From: JBBDMW01 sp040878005
Lineage (GTDB): Bacteria; Chloroflexota; Dehalococcoidia; Lucifugimonadales; Lucifugimonadaceae
Direction of reading: 5' to 3'
Length of the DNA stretch: 64,000 nt
Assembly (NCBI GenBank): GCA_040878005.1
Contig: JBBDMW010000034.1
Coordinates: 1-64,000 of the forward strand
The notes under the pieces are model-generated. The model was given only the letters and a program-made list of their open reading frames with translations, searched no databases and was not told the origin of the DNA. Every line of letters begins with the position of its first letter. Positions within the stretch are counted from its first letter, which is position 1. The translations under genes were made by a program, and so were the position numbers. Of the stretch, positions 36,851 to 46,291 are shown in pieces.

Positions 36851-37720
36851 TCACCCCATCAGCGGCAGGCCATCCACACCCACGTCGTGCACCTCCAGCC
36901 GGCCAATCTCCTTCGCCGTCACGTAAATCTGCTGCGAACCCGCTGGACCGAAGGCCACGTTCGTCGGGTTCGGCTCCTCAAGCTGAATCCGGCTCCCAAT
37001 CGTGCCGTCAGGCCGCACCACAGTCACGTCCGACTGCCCCGCCACCGTTACATACAGGTCGCCATTCTCAGCGAACGCCATACCGTCCGGCCTGCCAATC
37101 ACGTCGCGCTTCTCCGGGTTCCGGACGTTGGCAAAGTCCTCCCTCGGCCCAAACCCGCTCCCGTCCCACCGGTACCGGTACACCATCCCGCTGAACGATG
37201 CCGACACATACAGATCGTTGTCCGGTCCAAACGCTATGCCATTCGCCATCGGTATCCATGAATCAATCCTGGTGATTCCCAGTGTTTCCCTGTCAATGCG
37301 GAATACCCGTCCGTCCACCTTGACCTTGACGCGCTCCGGCTCTGGTATATCGGCAAGGCCTGGACGAAAGAACCCAGAGTCCGTCATGTACAGCGCACCG
37401 TCCGGCCCAAAGCACAGGTCGTTCGGGAACAGGAAGGGATCATCACCTGCGGCCGTGAGCAGTGTCTCCGGCTCTCCGCCAGGCCGCAGTCTCAGGAGCG
37501 ATGGCGGGTTCATCGACTCAGTAATCCACAGCACCCCGTCAGCATCCACCGCAAGGCCATTCGGTCGACCAGTCTTCGCCAGCACGCGGCGTGACCTGCC
37601 CTCGTCGGTCAACTGCGTCACATGGCCCCTGTCCGGCCTCATTTCCACTACCGCCCATGTCCCATCTGGCAGCAGTACCGGACCCTCTGGCTCACCCAGG
37701 TCATCGGCGAAAATTCTCAT
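36851..37720 (-). CDS. SMP-30/gluconolactonase-like beta-propeller
   Basis: About 289 residues forming a predicted six-blade propeller. Recurrent blade segments read GRPNGLAVDADGVLWITE, FPNDLCFGPDGALYMTDSG and MANGIAFGPDNDLYVSAS. The metal-ligand glutamate near the N-terminus (EPEGP) and the Asn/Asp positions in PND and NGIAFGPD match lactonases that open sugar-acid lactones. It could act with the enolase-superfamily protein elsewhere in the window, but that is speculation. The frame stays open 44 codons further upstream; I choose ATG 37720 because the propeller starts there. Confidence 0.85.
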   Translation of the reverse strand: MRIFADDLGEPEGPVLLPDGTWAVVEMRPDRGHVTQLTDEGRSRRVLAKTGRPNGLAVDADGVLWITESMNPPSLLRLRPGGEPETLLTAAGDDPFLFPNDLCFGPDGALYMTDSGFFRPGLADIPEPERVKVKVDGRVFRIDRETLGITRIDSWIPMANGIAFGPDNDLYVSASFSGMVYRYRWDGSGFGPREDFANVRNPEKRDVIGRPDGMAFAENGDLYVTVAGQSDVTVVRPDGTIGSRIQLEEPNPTNVAFGPAGSQQIYVTAKEIGRLEVHDVGVDGLPLMG

Positions 37721-37918
37721 ATCGTTTCGTCTCTCACTTATTCTCATCGCTGGAGCGTACGGCACCGAGTATGCCAGAGCCATGCGTTGGTTGTTGCCCG
37801 GACATGCGCCGCCATATCCCCTTCGTTTCGCTGGCGCCGCAAGAGGCATCATTAGTCACAAAACGGTATAAATTCTGGCAGGCATACAAAGCCCAACCGT
37901 CATATTCGGAGGAGATCC

Positions 37919-38263
37919 TTGGCAAAGGCAGCGAACTTTCATGAGTGGGTGGCGGACCTGGACCCGGCGCACAGGGTCATAGCGCAGGGTCTGCGCAACA
38001 TGCTCCTGGAGGTCGAGCCGAACTTCCAGGAGGCCATCAAGTGGGGCCAGCCTACGTTCACCGCAGGTGGTGCGGCGCGCTGCTACATCGCTGACCAGGA
38101 CAATTACGTCCACCTGGGCTTCTACAACGGCGCATCGCTATCTGACCCTCATGGCCTGATCGACGGCACCGGCAAACGCATGCGCCACATCAAGGTCCAC
38201 AACCTTGATGAAGACCTGGTGGAAAAGCTGCGCGCGTATGTGCGCGAATCACTCTCTGTTTAA
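37919..38263 (+). CDS. DUF1801 family protein (YdhG-like)
   Basis: A 114-residue protein matching the DUF1801/YdhG family: an N-terminal helix ending LRNMLLEVEPNFQEAIKWGQPTF (two adjoining stretches), strand segments CYIADQDNYVHLGF and GKRMRHIKVH, and a last helix. The function of the family is unknown. The start is TTG 37919, supported by GGAGGAG four to eight bases upstream. It lies between the divergent lactonase gene and the valS leader. Confidence 0.82.
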   Translation: MAKAANFHEWVADLDPAHRVIAQGLRNMLLEVEPNFQEAIKWGQPTFTAGGAARCYIADQDNYVHLGFYNGASLSDPHGLIDGTGKRMRHIKVHNLDEDLVEKLRAYVRESLSV

Positions 38264-38349
38264 GCCCACAACGTACAACACGAACATTCCCGCCCCGGTC
38301 ACACCCGCAGCCGATTATTGACGACTGCTGCAAGTCGGGGTAGCTTCAA

Positions 38350-38615
38350 TCCATTAACAACGCAAACGCTGCGACGGGGAGCAGTACCGGCCGGGCGGGC
38401 CTGAGAGAGTCGGCGGAAGCTGAGAAGCCGATGTCATCGCCAGCCGGGAAGTCGCCCCTGAGCGGTCGGCCTGAACCGTAAAGTAGGGCCGGACGGTAGC
38501 TGCCGTTACAGCATTGAGTGGCCGACGCGACCGGACCCGCAAGTCCAGTCGCCCGGCAACAAAGGTGGCACCGCGGGGGCAACAATCCCGTCCTTTGATG
38601 GACGGGATTTTTTTA
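38350..38615 (+). promoter_or_regulatory. T-box leader of valS
   Basis: The leader contains the hallmark T-box sequence AAAGGTGGCACCGCGG (38561-38576), which pairs with the CCA end of uncharged tRNA, and an upstream structured part with AGTA and GAGAGAG elements as in stem I of T-boxes. It ends in an intrinsic terminator just before valS. Uncharged valine tRNA is expected to favour the antiterminator and switch on the synthetase gene. I did not assign the specifier codon. The 5' limit is approximate. Confidence 0.9.
38584..38614 (+). terminator. Regulated intrinsic terminator of the valS T-box
   Basis: A perfect 10-bp stem (AATCCCGTCC with GGACGGGATT) around a six-base loop, followed by an uninterrupted T run. 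It stands directly after the T-box sequence, and 83 bases before the valS start codon, as expected for the default-off structure. Confidence 0.92.
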
Positions 38616-38696
38616 TTTGCATCGGCATCTTTGCTCCACACCGGCAAAACCGTGGAGCCATTGGCGGGATCATGAGAAAGAACGGGGACTCGGAAA

Positions 38697-41354
38697 ATGG
38701 CGGACAACGCTGATTGGGTGAAGTCGATCGAGTTTGGCGACCTGCCAAAGAACCTCGACCTCGCCGCTGTCGAGGCCAAATGGCGTGAGCGCTGGGACGA
38801 CCTCGGCATCCACAGCCGTGACCTCTTAAAGCAACGCGCTGACAACTTCGTCATCGACTCGCCGCCGCCAACCGTAAGCGGCTCGCTGCACGTGGGCCAC
38901 GTCTTCTCGTACACCCACCAGGACGTGATCGCCCGTTACCGCCGCATGCGGGGCGCAAACGTCGTGTACCCCATGGGCTGGGACGACAACGGCCTGCCCA
39001 CTGAGCGCCGCGTCCAGAACTTCTTCAATGTCCGCACTGAGCCGGACGTGCCATACAAGCCCAACCTGGACGTGGAGGCAGAGCGCGCCGCCGCTGGCCT
39101 CAAGAAAGACCGGCCGCTGGTCATCTCCCGTCAGAACTTCATCGAGCTGTGCCACATCGTGACCGCACAGGATGAGGTTGTGTTCAAGAACCTCTTCCAG
39201 CGCCTCGGCTTCTCCATCGACTGGCGGGAGGAGTACGCCACCATCGATGACCGCTGCCGCCGCATCGCCCAGCGCAGCTTCCTGGACCTGTACGAGAAGG
39301 ACCACATATACCAGGTGGAGTCGCCCACCATGTGGGACGTCGACTTCCAGACCGCCGTGGCGCAGGCTGAGGTGGAGGACCGCCCAAAGCAGGGCGCCTA
39401 CCACGACATCGAGTTCGCTGTGGAGGGCGCCGGCGAGAGCTTCACCATCTCCACCACTCGCCCCGAGCTTCTTGCCGCCTGCGTCGGTGTAACCGCGCAC
39501 CCGGACGACCCACGCTTCAAGGGGATGTTCGGCAAGCATGCCGTAACGCCGGCGTTCTTCGCCCGCGTGCCAATCTTCCCAAGCGAGCACGCCGACCCCG
39601 AGAAGGGCACCGGCATCCTCATGGTCTGTACGTTCGGTGACCAGACAGACGTGCAGTGGTGGCGTGAGAACAGCCTCCAGCTTCGCCAGATCGTGGGACG
39701 CAACGGCCGCGTCCTGCCGCGGACGTTTGGTGAGGAGGGCTGGGAGAGCGCGAGGCCCGACCAGGCCAACGCGAACTTCGCGGAGCTTGTCGGCAAGCGC
39801 CTGCCATCGGCACGCGCCGCGGTTGTGGAAATGCTCCGTGACCCCGCCAACTCCGCCACCGGCAACGGCGCTCCGCTCCAGGCCGAGCCGCGCACCATCG
39901 AACACCCCGTCCGCTACTACGAGAAGGGTGAAAGCCCTCTTGAGTACCTCACCTCGCGACAGTGGTTCGTCCGGCTGCTCGACAAAAAGGAGCGCCTTCT
40001 GGAGTTCGGCCGCCGCATCCAGTGGCGTCCGGACTACATGCGAAAGCGCTACGAGAACTGGACTGAGAACCTCAACGTGGACTGGGCCATCAGCCGCCAG
40101 CGCTACTTCGGCGTGCCATTCCCTGTCTGGTACCCGCTCAACCAGGACGGCCAGCCGGAGTACAACAAGCCCATTCTCGCCACGCCTGACCAGCTTCCCG
40201 TGGACCCCATGACGCAGGTCGCACCCGGCTACCAGGAATCGCAGCGCAACCAGCCCGGCGGCTTCACCGGCGAGCCGGACGTGTTCGACACCTGGTTCAC
40301 GTCTTCACTCACCCCGCAGATCGTGGCGCGCTGGGGCGACCCCGACGACCAGATGGCCAGCCTGTTCCCCATGGACATCCGCCCGCAGGCGCATGACATC
40401 ATCCGCACCTGGGCCTTCTACACCATCGCCAAGGCCATGCTGCACCAGGATGATGTGCCGTGGCGGAACGTCATCGTCAGCGGCTGGATACTGGACCCTG
40501 ACCGCAAGAAGATGAGCAAGTCACGCGGCAACGTCGTGGTGCCAACGGATATTCTCGACCAGTACGGCGCAGACCCCGTCCGGTACTGGTCGGCCTCGGC
40601 GCGCCTCGGCGTGGACACGGCGCACGAGGAGCAGCTTTTCAAGGTGGGCCGCCGCCTTGTGACCAAGATCTACAACGCCGGCAAGTTCGTGCTGTCTCAG
40701 ACCGGTCCGAAAGGCGACATCACCAATGAGCTTGACCGGGCGTTCGTGGCAGAGCTTCGTGACGTGGTCGAACGGGCCACGTCTGCCATGGAGCAATACG
40801 AGTTCGCCCAGGCGCTGGACTTGGCTGAAACGTTCTTCTGGAGCGCGTTCACCGACAACTACATCGAGCTTGTGAAGCGCCGGGTCCGCAGCGAGGACGA
40901 CCCCGCTGGCAGGGCATCGGCCGTGGCCGGTTTGCGCCTGGGACTGTCCGTTGTGCTTCGCCTGTTCGCCCCGGTGCTGCCCACCATCACCGATGAGGTG
41001 TGGTCGTGGGTGTTTGCGTCCGAGACGGGGCACGAGTCCATCCACACGGCCCCGTGGCCATCAGCTGAAGAGCTTGCCAACGTGCCTGCGCCGGAGGACG
41101 CCGCCTCTTTCGAGGCTGCCTGCGATGCGATAGCCGCGGTGCGCAAGGCTAAGTCAGACCTCGGCATCAGCCTCGGCAAGCCGCTGGCAACCCTGACCCT
41201 GAAAGGCGATGACCAGGGCCAGGCCCGCCTGCGCCGCGTCCTCGAAGACGTGGCCGCAGCAGCCGGTGCAGACGTGGACACGGTAACGCTGACCAACGGC
41301 GCGGCTACAACAGATGGAGCGTACGGCGCGGAGGCAGTGCCGGTGGAGGGGTAG
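38697..41354 (+). CDS. valS: Valyl-tRNA synthetase
   Basis: A class I synthetase of 885 residues that charges valine tRNA. The HIGH-type motif is seen in PPPTVSGSLHVGH, the editing CP1 domain in the middle (ISTTRPELLAACV, with the threonine-rich editing site), and the KMSKS motif in RKKMSKSRGN. An anticodon-binding helical domain and a short C-terminal coiled part follow. The start ATG 38697 has GGGGA about nine bases upstream. Expression is controlled by the T-box leader directly in front. Confidence 0.97.
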   Translation: MADNADWVKSIEFGDLPKNLDLAAVEAKWRERWDDLGIHSRDLLKQRADNFVIDSPPPTVSGSLHVGHVFSYTHQDVIARYRRMRGANVVYPMGWDDNGLPTERRVQNFFNVRTEPDVPYKPNLDVEAERAAAGLKKDRPLVISRQNFIELCHIVTAQDEVVFKNLFQRLGFSIDWREEYATIDDRCRRIAQRSFLDLYEKDHIYQVESPTMWDVDFQTAVAQAEVEDRPKQGAYHDIEFAVEGAGESFTISTTRPELLAACVGVTAHPDDPRFKGMFGKHAVTPAFFARVPIFPSEHADPEKGTGILMVCTFGDQTDVQWWRENSLQLRQIVGRNGRVLPRTFGEEGWESARPDQANANFAELVGKRLPSARAAVVEMLRDPANSATGNGAPLQAEPRTIEHPVRYYEKGESPLEYLTSRQWFVRLLDKKERLLEFGRRIQWRPDYMRKRYENWTENLNVDWAISRQRYFGVPFPVWYPLNQDGQPEYNKPILATPDQLPVDPMTQVAPGYQESQRNQPGGFTGEPDVFDTWFTSSLTPQIVARWGDPDDQMASLFPMDIRPQAHDIIRTWAFYTIAKAMLHQDDVPWRNVIVSGWILDPDRKKMSKSRGNVVVPTDILDQYGADPVRYWSASARLGVDTAHEEQLFKVGRRLVTKIYNAGKFVLSQTGPKGDITNELDRAFVAELRDVVERATSAMEQYEFAQALDLAETFFWSAFTDNYIELVKRRVRSEDDPAGRASAVAGLRLGLSVVLRLFAPVLPTITDEVWSWVFASETGHESIHTAPWPSAEELANVPAPEDAASFEAACDAIAAVRKAKSDLGISLGKPLATLTLKGDDQGQARLRRVLEDVAAAAGADVDTVTLTNGAATTDGAYGAEAVPVEG

Positions 41355-41489
41355 GCGACTGCTGGCGTCGCCATAGTTGGCACCTGCTAAGATTCCTGCC
41401 ATAAAGCTACGAATCACTAGTCGTTGTGGCGTATTGGCAAGCGGTGTTTGACATGCACTGCAAACTTGCATCGGTCATAGGGAGTTAAC

Positions 41490-42425
41490 ATGCCATTATT
41501 TTCAGTTGATGGTCGGGGCCTGGCATCGGTTGAACAGACGAACTTTCCAACTGAAAAGGTGCTCCAGGGGCTGATCGAAGCCAACCTTTCAACCGTGTTT
41601 GGCTGCCGCTTTGTAGCCTCTGAGTTTTCAACGGGCATCCAGCACGGTGGCCGTATAGACACGCTTGCGTTATCGGAAGATGGCAATCCTGTAATCATTG
41701 AATACAAAAAAGTTGAATCATCCGAACTCATCAATCAAAGTCTCTACTATTTGGCATGGCTAAAAGACCACAAAGGAGACTTCGAAGTTGCTGTAAAGAA
41801 ATCACTTGGGGGTAATGTTGAGATTGAATGGTCCCATATCCGTGTCATCTGCATAGCACCGAATTACAAGAAGTTTGACCTCCACGCGGCGCAAGTTCGA
41901 GGCGCAGATATAGAACTGTGGACCTATCGGTTCTTCAAGAATCAGACGCTCTTTGTCGAAGAGGTGTTGCAGCGCTCTTATGCCCCGTTTGCTTCCCGCG
42001 GAACCCGGTCCAGTGGGCAAGTTGGCATGGATGCTGCTACGGACGGGAATATTGATGAAGCAACGGTCACCTATACGTTTGAGGGACACGTCGCTGGAAA
42101 GCCGGCCAATATTCAAGAATTGGCCATTGCTGTCGAAGACTTTATTATGGGCTTGGATCCAGCGATGGAAGAAGCCCCTAAGAAACTATATGTAGCATAT
42201 AAAATTTCTAGAAACATCGTGTGTATGGAAGTACATCGCCAGAAGATTACATTGTTCCTCAGCCTTAATCCTAAGGAACAGGCCGATTTGCCTGACATTT
42301 CTCGAGATGTGTCATCGATAGGCCATTACGGGACGGGGGATCTCGAACTGACTTTAACGAACTTGGATGATCTGGAAATAGCGAAGCCGTTAATTCATAG
42401 AGCCTATGAGAACATAGGTAGTTAG
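41490..42425 (+). CDS. DUF5655 protein with N-terminal PD-(D/E)XK nuclease-like domain
   Basis: A 311-residue protein. The N-terminal half has the nuclease-type pattern GGRIDTLAL followed by VIIEYKK, i.e. the D and E-x-K metal-site residues of the PD-(D/E)XK fold. The C-terminal part (from about residue 210) fits DUF5655, known from COG3586 proteins annotated only as predicted transport-related. Base composition is clearly more AT-rich than its neighbours, for example around 41700-41800 and 42180-42260, suggesting recent transfer. AGGGAG stands five to six bases before the ATG. It is a single-gene unit and might act on DNA in defence, but this is not shown. Confidence 0.72.
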   Translation: MPLFSVDGRGLASVEQTNFPTEKVLQGLIEANLSTVFGCRFVASEFSTGIQHGGRIDTLALSEDGNPVIIEYKKVESSELINQSLYYLAWLKDHKGDFEVAVKKSLGGNVEIEWSHIRVICIAPNYKKFDLHAAQVRGADIELWTYRFFKNQTLFVEEVLQRSYAPFASRGTRSSGQVGMDAATDGNIDEATVTYTFEGHVAGKPANIQELAIAVEDFIMGLDPAMEEAPKKLYVAYKISRNIVCMEVHRQKITLFLSLNPKEQADLPDISRDVSSIGHYGTGDLELTLTNLDDLEIAKPLIHRAYENIGS

Positions 42426-42603
42426 GTGTTCGCCTGAGCGACGAATTGCGGCCACCTCGCGGTCATATCCCATTCCCGCCCTAACTATACGGTTGGCCTT
42501 GATGAACCGTGCCCTCACAGGTAAGGTCATGGCCGCACGCCAGCACTTGCCAACACATCCTCGCCCATAATCGACGCCAACCAACGCGAAGAGGACCCGC
42601 CCG

Positions 42604-43785
42604 GTGCCCACATCCAACATGCCACTGTCGCGATTCCAGGTGCTCGACCTGACCCGCGTCCGCTCCGGCCCAACGTGCGTGAGGCAGCTCGCCGACTGGG
42701 GTGCAGACGTGATCAAGATCGAAGCGCCGCCGGACGGCATGGAGGCGCTGGGCGGCGACCGTGATGGCTTCGATTTCCAGAACCTGCATCGCAACAAGCG
42801 GTCCATTACCCTCAATCTAAAATCCACCGAGGGTAAGGAGATTTTCAACAAGTTAGTCAAAAAGGCCGATGTCGTTGTTGAGAACTTCCGCCCTGACGTA
42901 AAGTCCCGCCTCGGTGCAGACTACGACTCCCTTGCGAACATCAACCCGCGCATAATCCTCGGCAGCATCTCCGGCTTCGGACAGGATGGCCCCTACGCAT
43001 CACGACCCGGCCTCGACCAGATCGCCCAGGGCATGGGCGGCCTCATGTCAATCACCGGCGAGCCGGGCGGCAAGCCCATGAGGGTCGGCATCCCTATCGC
43101 TGACCTCTGCGCCGGCATGTTCCTCGCACAGGGCATCCTCCTGGCGCTCCTGGAGCGGGAAGCCTCGGGCCAGGGCCAGTGGGTGAAAACGTCCCTGCTT
43201 GAAGCCCAGATCCAGATGCTGGACTTCCAGGCGGCCCGTTACCTGAAGGACGGAGAAGTGCCGGTCAGCGTCGGCAACGATCACCCCACCAGCATCCCGA
43301 CCGGCGTCTTTCCAACCAGTGACGGCTATATCAACATCGCTGTCGCAGGGCAGGCGCTGTATGAACGTTTCTGCGATGCAATAGGCACACCGCACCTCAA
43401 GACCGATGACCGTTTCAAGTCGGCTGCGTTGCGCTCGAAGAACCGCGCCGAGTTGAACGCTGCCATCTCTGAGGTCACGGTGACCCGGGACAGCCAGCAC
43501 TGGATCGATCTGTTGAATAAGGCAGGCTGTCCATGCGGCCCCATCAACTCGATGGACGAGGTCTTCGCCGATCCACAGGTCCAGCACCTGCAAATGGCGG
43601 CGCCAGTCGACCATCCTGACCTTGGCCGCTTTGATATCGTCAACCAGGCGATCAAGCTGAGCCGGACCCCGTCCGCCATCCGCACTGCCACACCCGCGCA
43701 AGGCGAGCATACCGACGCGATCCTTGCAGAGCTTGGCTATGACAACGCAACCATCCAGGACTTCCACAACAACGGCATCGTCTGA
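42604..43785 (+). CDS. CaiB/BaiF family CoA-transferase (family III)
   Basis: About 393 residues. Family III CoA-transferase features are the N-terminal FQVLDLTRVRSGPTCVRQLADWGADVIKIE (two adjoining stretches), HRNKRSITLNL, VVENFRPDV, and the catalytic aspartate in VGIPIADLCAGM. These enzymes move CoA between carboxylic acids such as carnitine, formate/oxalate or aromatic acids; the substrate here is unknown. The start is GTG 42604 or ATG 42619. A crotonase gene lies on the same strand after a repeat field, so they may once have formed a catabolic unit. Confidence 0.92.
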   Translation: MPTSNMPLSRFQVLDLTRVRSGPTCVRQLADWGADVIKIEAPPDGMEALGGDRDGFDFQNLHRNKRSITLNLKSTEGKEIFNKLVKKADVVVENFRPDVKSRLGADYDSLANINPRIILGSISGFGQDGPYASRPGLDQIAQGMGGLMSITGEPGGKPMRVGIPIADLCAGMFLAQGILLALLEREASGQGQWVKTSLLEAQIQMLDFQAARYLKDGEVPVSVGNDHPTSIPTGVFPTSDGYINIAVAGQALYERFCDAIGTPHLKTDDRFKSAALRSKNRAELNAAISEVTVTRDSQHWIDLLNKAGCPCGPINSMDEVFADPQVQHLQMAAPVDHPDLGRFDIVNQAIKLSRTPSAIRTATPAQGEHTDAILAELGYDNATIQDFHNNGIV

Positions 43786-44313
43786 CGCAACACATGTTCA
43801 CCTCGCCATGCCACCCCACCCGTCATCCATCACCCACCCCTTGTCATTCTGATGCCTACCCTTGTCATCCTGAAGCCCACCCCTGTCATTCTGAGCGGAG
43901 CGAAGAATCTCTCCTCGCGGCTGCCATCCGCCCCGCTCCCATCCAGCCATCAAGCCCAACCATCACATCGCCGGCAAAACTCACCACCTCACCTATCCCC
44001 AGTCATCCTGATGCCCACCCCTGTCATTCTGAGCGGAGCGAAGAATCTCTCCTCGCGGCTGCCATGCNNNNNNNNNNNNNNNNNNNNNNNNNNNNNNNNN
44101 NNNNNNNNNNNNNNNNNNNNNNNNNNNNNNNNNNNNNNNNNNNNNNNNNNNNNNNNNNNNNNNNNNNGCCCACCCCTGTCATTCTGAGCGGAGCGAAGAA
44201 TCTCTCCTCGCGGCTGCCATGCACCTCGCTCCCATCCAGCCATCAAGACCAACCATCACACCGGCCGTGAAACCCATCAACTCATCCGGACCCATCCAGG
44301 AACGCCACAACCC
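43786..44313. repeat. Intergenic field of dispersed repeats around an N gap
   Basis: Copies of GTCATTCTGAGCGGAGCG followed by AAGAATCTCTCCTCGCGG occur at about 43884-43926, 44021-44067 and 44176-44222. Each sits in a larger unit of roughly 137 bp that includes a CCCATCCAGCCATCAAG segment. Frames through these units give Ser/Glu-rich peptides that are typical false genes. Shorter derivatives (GTCATTCTGATG, GTCATCCTGAAG) precede the first copy. This motif is a widespread bacterial dispersed repeat; two further variants with AAAGCG occur in the next intergenic field. Confidence 0.85.
44068..44167. other. Assembly gap of 100 N within the repeat field
   Basis: Exactly 100 undetermined bases, flanked on both sides by the same repeat unit. 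The standard length suggests a placeholder, so the real number of repeat units is unknown. Confidence 0.95.
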
Positions 44314-45117
44314 ATGAAACAACTCCAACTGCAGACCGACCGCATGCTGGCCCACATAGAGAACGGCGTCGGCTGGATCACGTTCAACCAGCCCCAGAAG
44401 CGCAACGCAGTCTCATACGACATGTGGCTGGCGATCCCTGAGATCGTCAACGCCTTCACAGCCGACGATGACGTGCGCGTCGTGGTCATGAAGGGAGCGG
44501 GCGACAGGGCATTCGTGTCTGGCGCCGACATCTCGGAGTTTGAGGACAAGCGCTCATCCACGGACGCAGTTGAGAAGTACGACCAGGCGACCGCCGCCGC
44601 CAACGCCGCCCTCAAGTCCCTCGAAAAACCGCTCATCGCCGCCATCCGCGGCTACTGCATCGGCGGTGGTGTAGCGGTGGCACTCACCGCAGACCTGCGA
44701 ATCTCAGCCGACGATGGCCAGTTCGCCATTCCTGCAGCCCGCCTCGGCTTGGGCTACGGCTACCGCGGTATCAGGGAGCTTGTACAGATCGTGGGTCCGT
44801 CCCACGCCAAGGAAATCTTCTTCACCGCACGCCGCTTCACCGCACAGGAAGCGAAGGACATGGGCCTCGTCAACCGCGTCGTCCCGGCCGGGGACCTGGA
44901 ATCGACCGTCCGCGAAATCGCTGAGCAAATCGCCGCCAACGCCCCCCTTACCATCCGCGCCGCCAAGGCCGCAGTCACCGAAGCCACCAAAGACCCCGCA
45001 GACCGTGACCTCGCAAAGATAGAAGCCATGGTCGCCGAATGCTTCGCCAGCCAAGACTACATAGAAGGCCGCCGCTCCTTCATGGAAAAACGCCCCCCAA
45101 ACTTCAAAGGCCACTAA
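44314..45117 (+). CDS. Enoyl-CoA hydratase/isomerase (crotonase) family protein
   Basis: A 267-residue crotonase. It has the oxyanion-hole segments DRAFVSGADISEF and RGYCIGGGVAVALTADL. The usual catalytic glutamate positions look replaced: the region reads IPAARLGLGYGYRGIREL, with Ala-Ala where PE is common. It may therefore be a non-hydratase member. The C-terminus EKRPPNFKGH is a common family ending. It lies on the same strand as the CoA-transferase and is followed by a long repeat region. Confidence 0.9.
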   Translation: MKQLQLQTDRMLAHIENGVGWITFNQPQKRNAVSYDMWLAIPEIVNAFTADDDVRVVVMKGAGDRAFVSGADISEFEDKRSSTDAVEKYDQATAAANAALKSLEKPLIAAIRGYCIGGGVAVALTADLRISADDGQFAIPAARLGLGYGYRGIRELVQIVGPSHAKEIFFTARRFTAQEAKDMGLVNRVVPAGDLESTVREIAEQIAANAPLTIRAAKAAVTEATKDPADRDLAKIEAMVAECFASQDYIEGRRSFMEKRPPNFKGH

Positions 45118-46060
45118 AGTAGGGGCAGCCCTGCGTGGCTGCCCTCCCGGCGACCAATTCCAACCACAACATCACCCCCGCCAAACTGCCGTCTCGACCG
45201 AAGCGGAGAGACCTGGTGAGGTGCGGGGAACATGGCCGCCAAAGGCGGCCACACACCGAGCCGACCGGCGAGCCTCGAAGAGTGTCCGAGCCGTAGGTGA
45301 GTATGAACGAGAGACCTGGGGAGCCGGGGTCTTGGCGATCTACTTCAACCACCAGCCAAACACTGCCTCCTTGTCATTCTGAGCAAAGCGAAGAATCTCT
45401 CCTCGCGCATCCAATCCGCCAACCATCCATCCCAACCCCCACGCTGCCCTCAACAACTACCATGTCGTCTCGACCGCAGCGGAGAGACCCGGTCGGGTGC
45501 GGGGGACATGGCCGCCAGCGGCGGCCACACTCGGCGGCCTACCACCTGCTCAACGTAGGGACGCACAAAGTGCGTCCGTCACCGAGCCGCGACCCTGAGC
45601 CGCTACATTGTCCGAAGAGGAGCAAGTAAAAGCGCGGGACCTGGAGCAGCGGGGACTTGGCTGGCCATCACAACCACCAGCCAAACACTGCCTCCTTGTC
45701 ATTCTGAGCAAAGCGAAGAATCTCTCCTCGCGCATCCAACCCGCCAACCATCCATCCCAATCACCACCTCACCTCAACCACCACGTCGTCTCGACCGCAG
45801 CGGAGAGACCCGGTCGGGTGCGGGGCACATGGCCGCCAGAGGCGGCCACACTCGGCGGCATACCACCAACCCCACGTTGGTACGCACAGAGTGCGTCCGT
45901 CACCGGACCGCCCATTGTCCGACGCGGAGCAAGTACAAGCAAAAAACCCGGCCGGGTGCGGGGAACATGGCCGCTGAAAGCGGCCATACACGCCTCACTA
46001 CACACCACCACGCCTTCACCCACCACCCGTCTTTCCCTCGCAGGCGGGAACCCAGGAATG
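45118..46060. repeat. Tandem composite repeats with conserved hairpins (noncoding)
   Basis: At least three related units of about 280-325 bp. Each has GTCTCGACCG(A/C)AGCGGAGAG (45191, 45467, 45788), a hairpin with TGGCCGCC/GGCGGCCA arms (45233-45251, 45509-45527, 45830-45848; variant 45967-45987), and in two cases a second hairpin around ACGCAC/GTGCGT (45559-45577, 45882-45896). Two units also hold the dispersed motif GTCATTCTGAGCAAAGCG (about 45371-45408 and 45695-45735). A last element, TTCCC...GGGAA with a following AGGAATG, lies near 46032-46058. No credible gene was found from the crotonase stop to the CBASS operon. Confidence 0.8.
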
Positions 46061-46291
46061 AGCGTGCCGCAGAAGGTAAACCTGAGTTCCAGGAGCCACG
46101 TAGACACCATTTCGGCTCCTTACGCCAAAGGCTCCGCCGCCTATTCACCTATGTAGCCCTAGTCGCTGCCCTTCACTGAGCGCCATTCAGGATCGACGGC
46201 GATAGCTTGTCATCAGGTTGTGATACAGCCAGCGCTCGATATAAGCCTTGGAAGTTGGCCCTTCCTTGTCCAACATTGAGAACGAGGCTGT

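Noticed and set aside
43794..44270. Ser/Glu-rich open frames through the repeat units
   Set aside because: These frames are produced by dispersed noncoding repeats, cross the N gap and have no start context.
45297..46179. Several overlapping frames between the crotonase and CBASS genes
   Set aside because: All fall in tandem repeats with hairpins; they differ between units and show no codon-position pattern.
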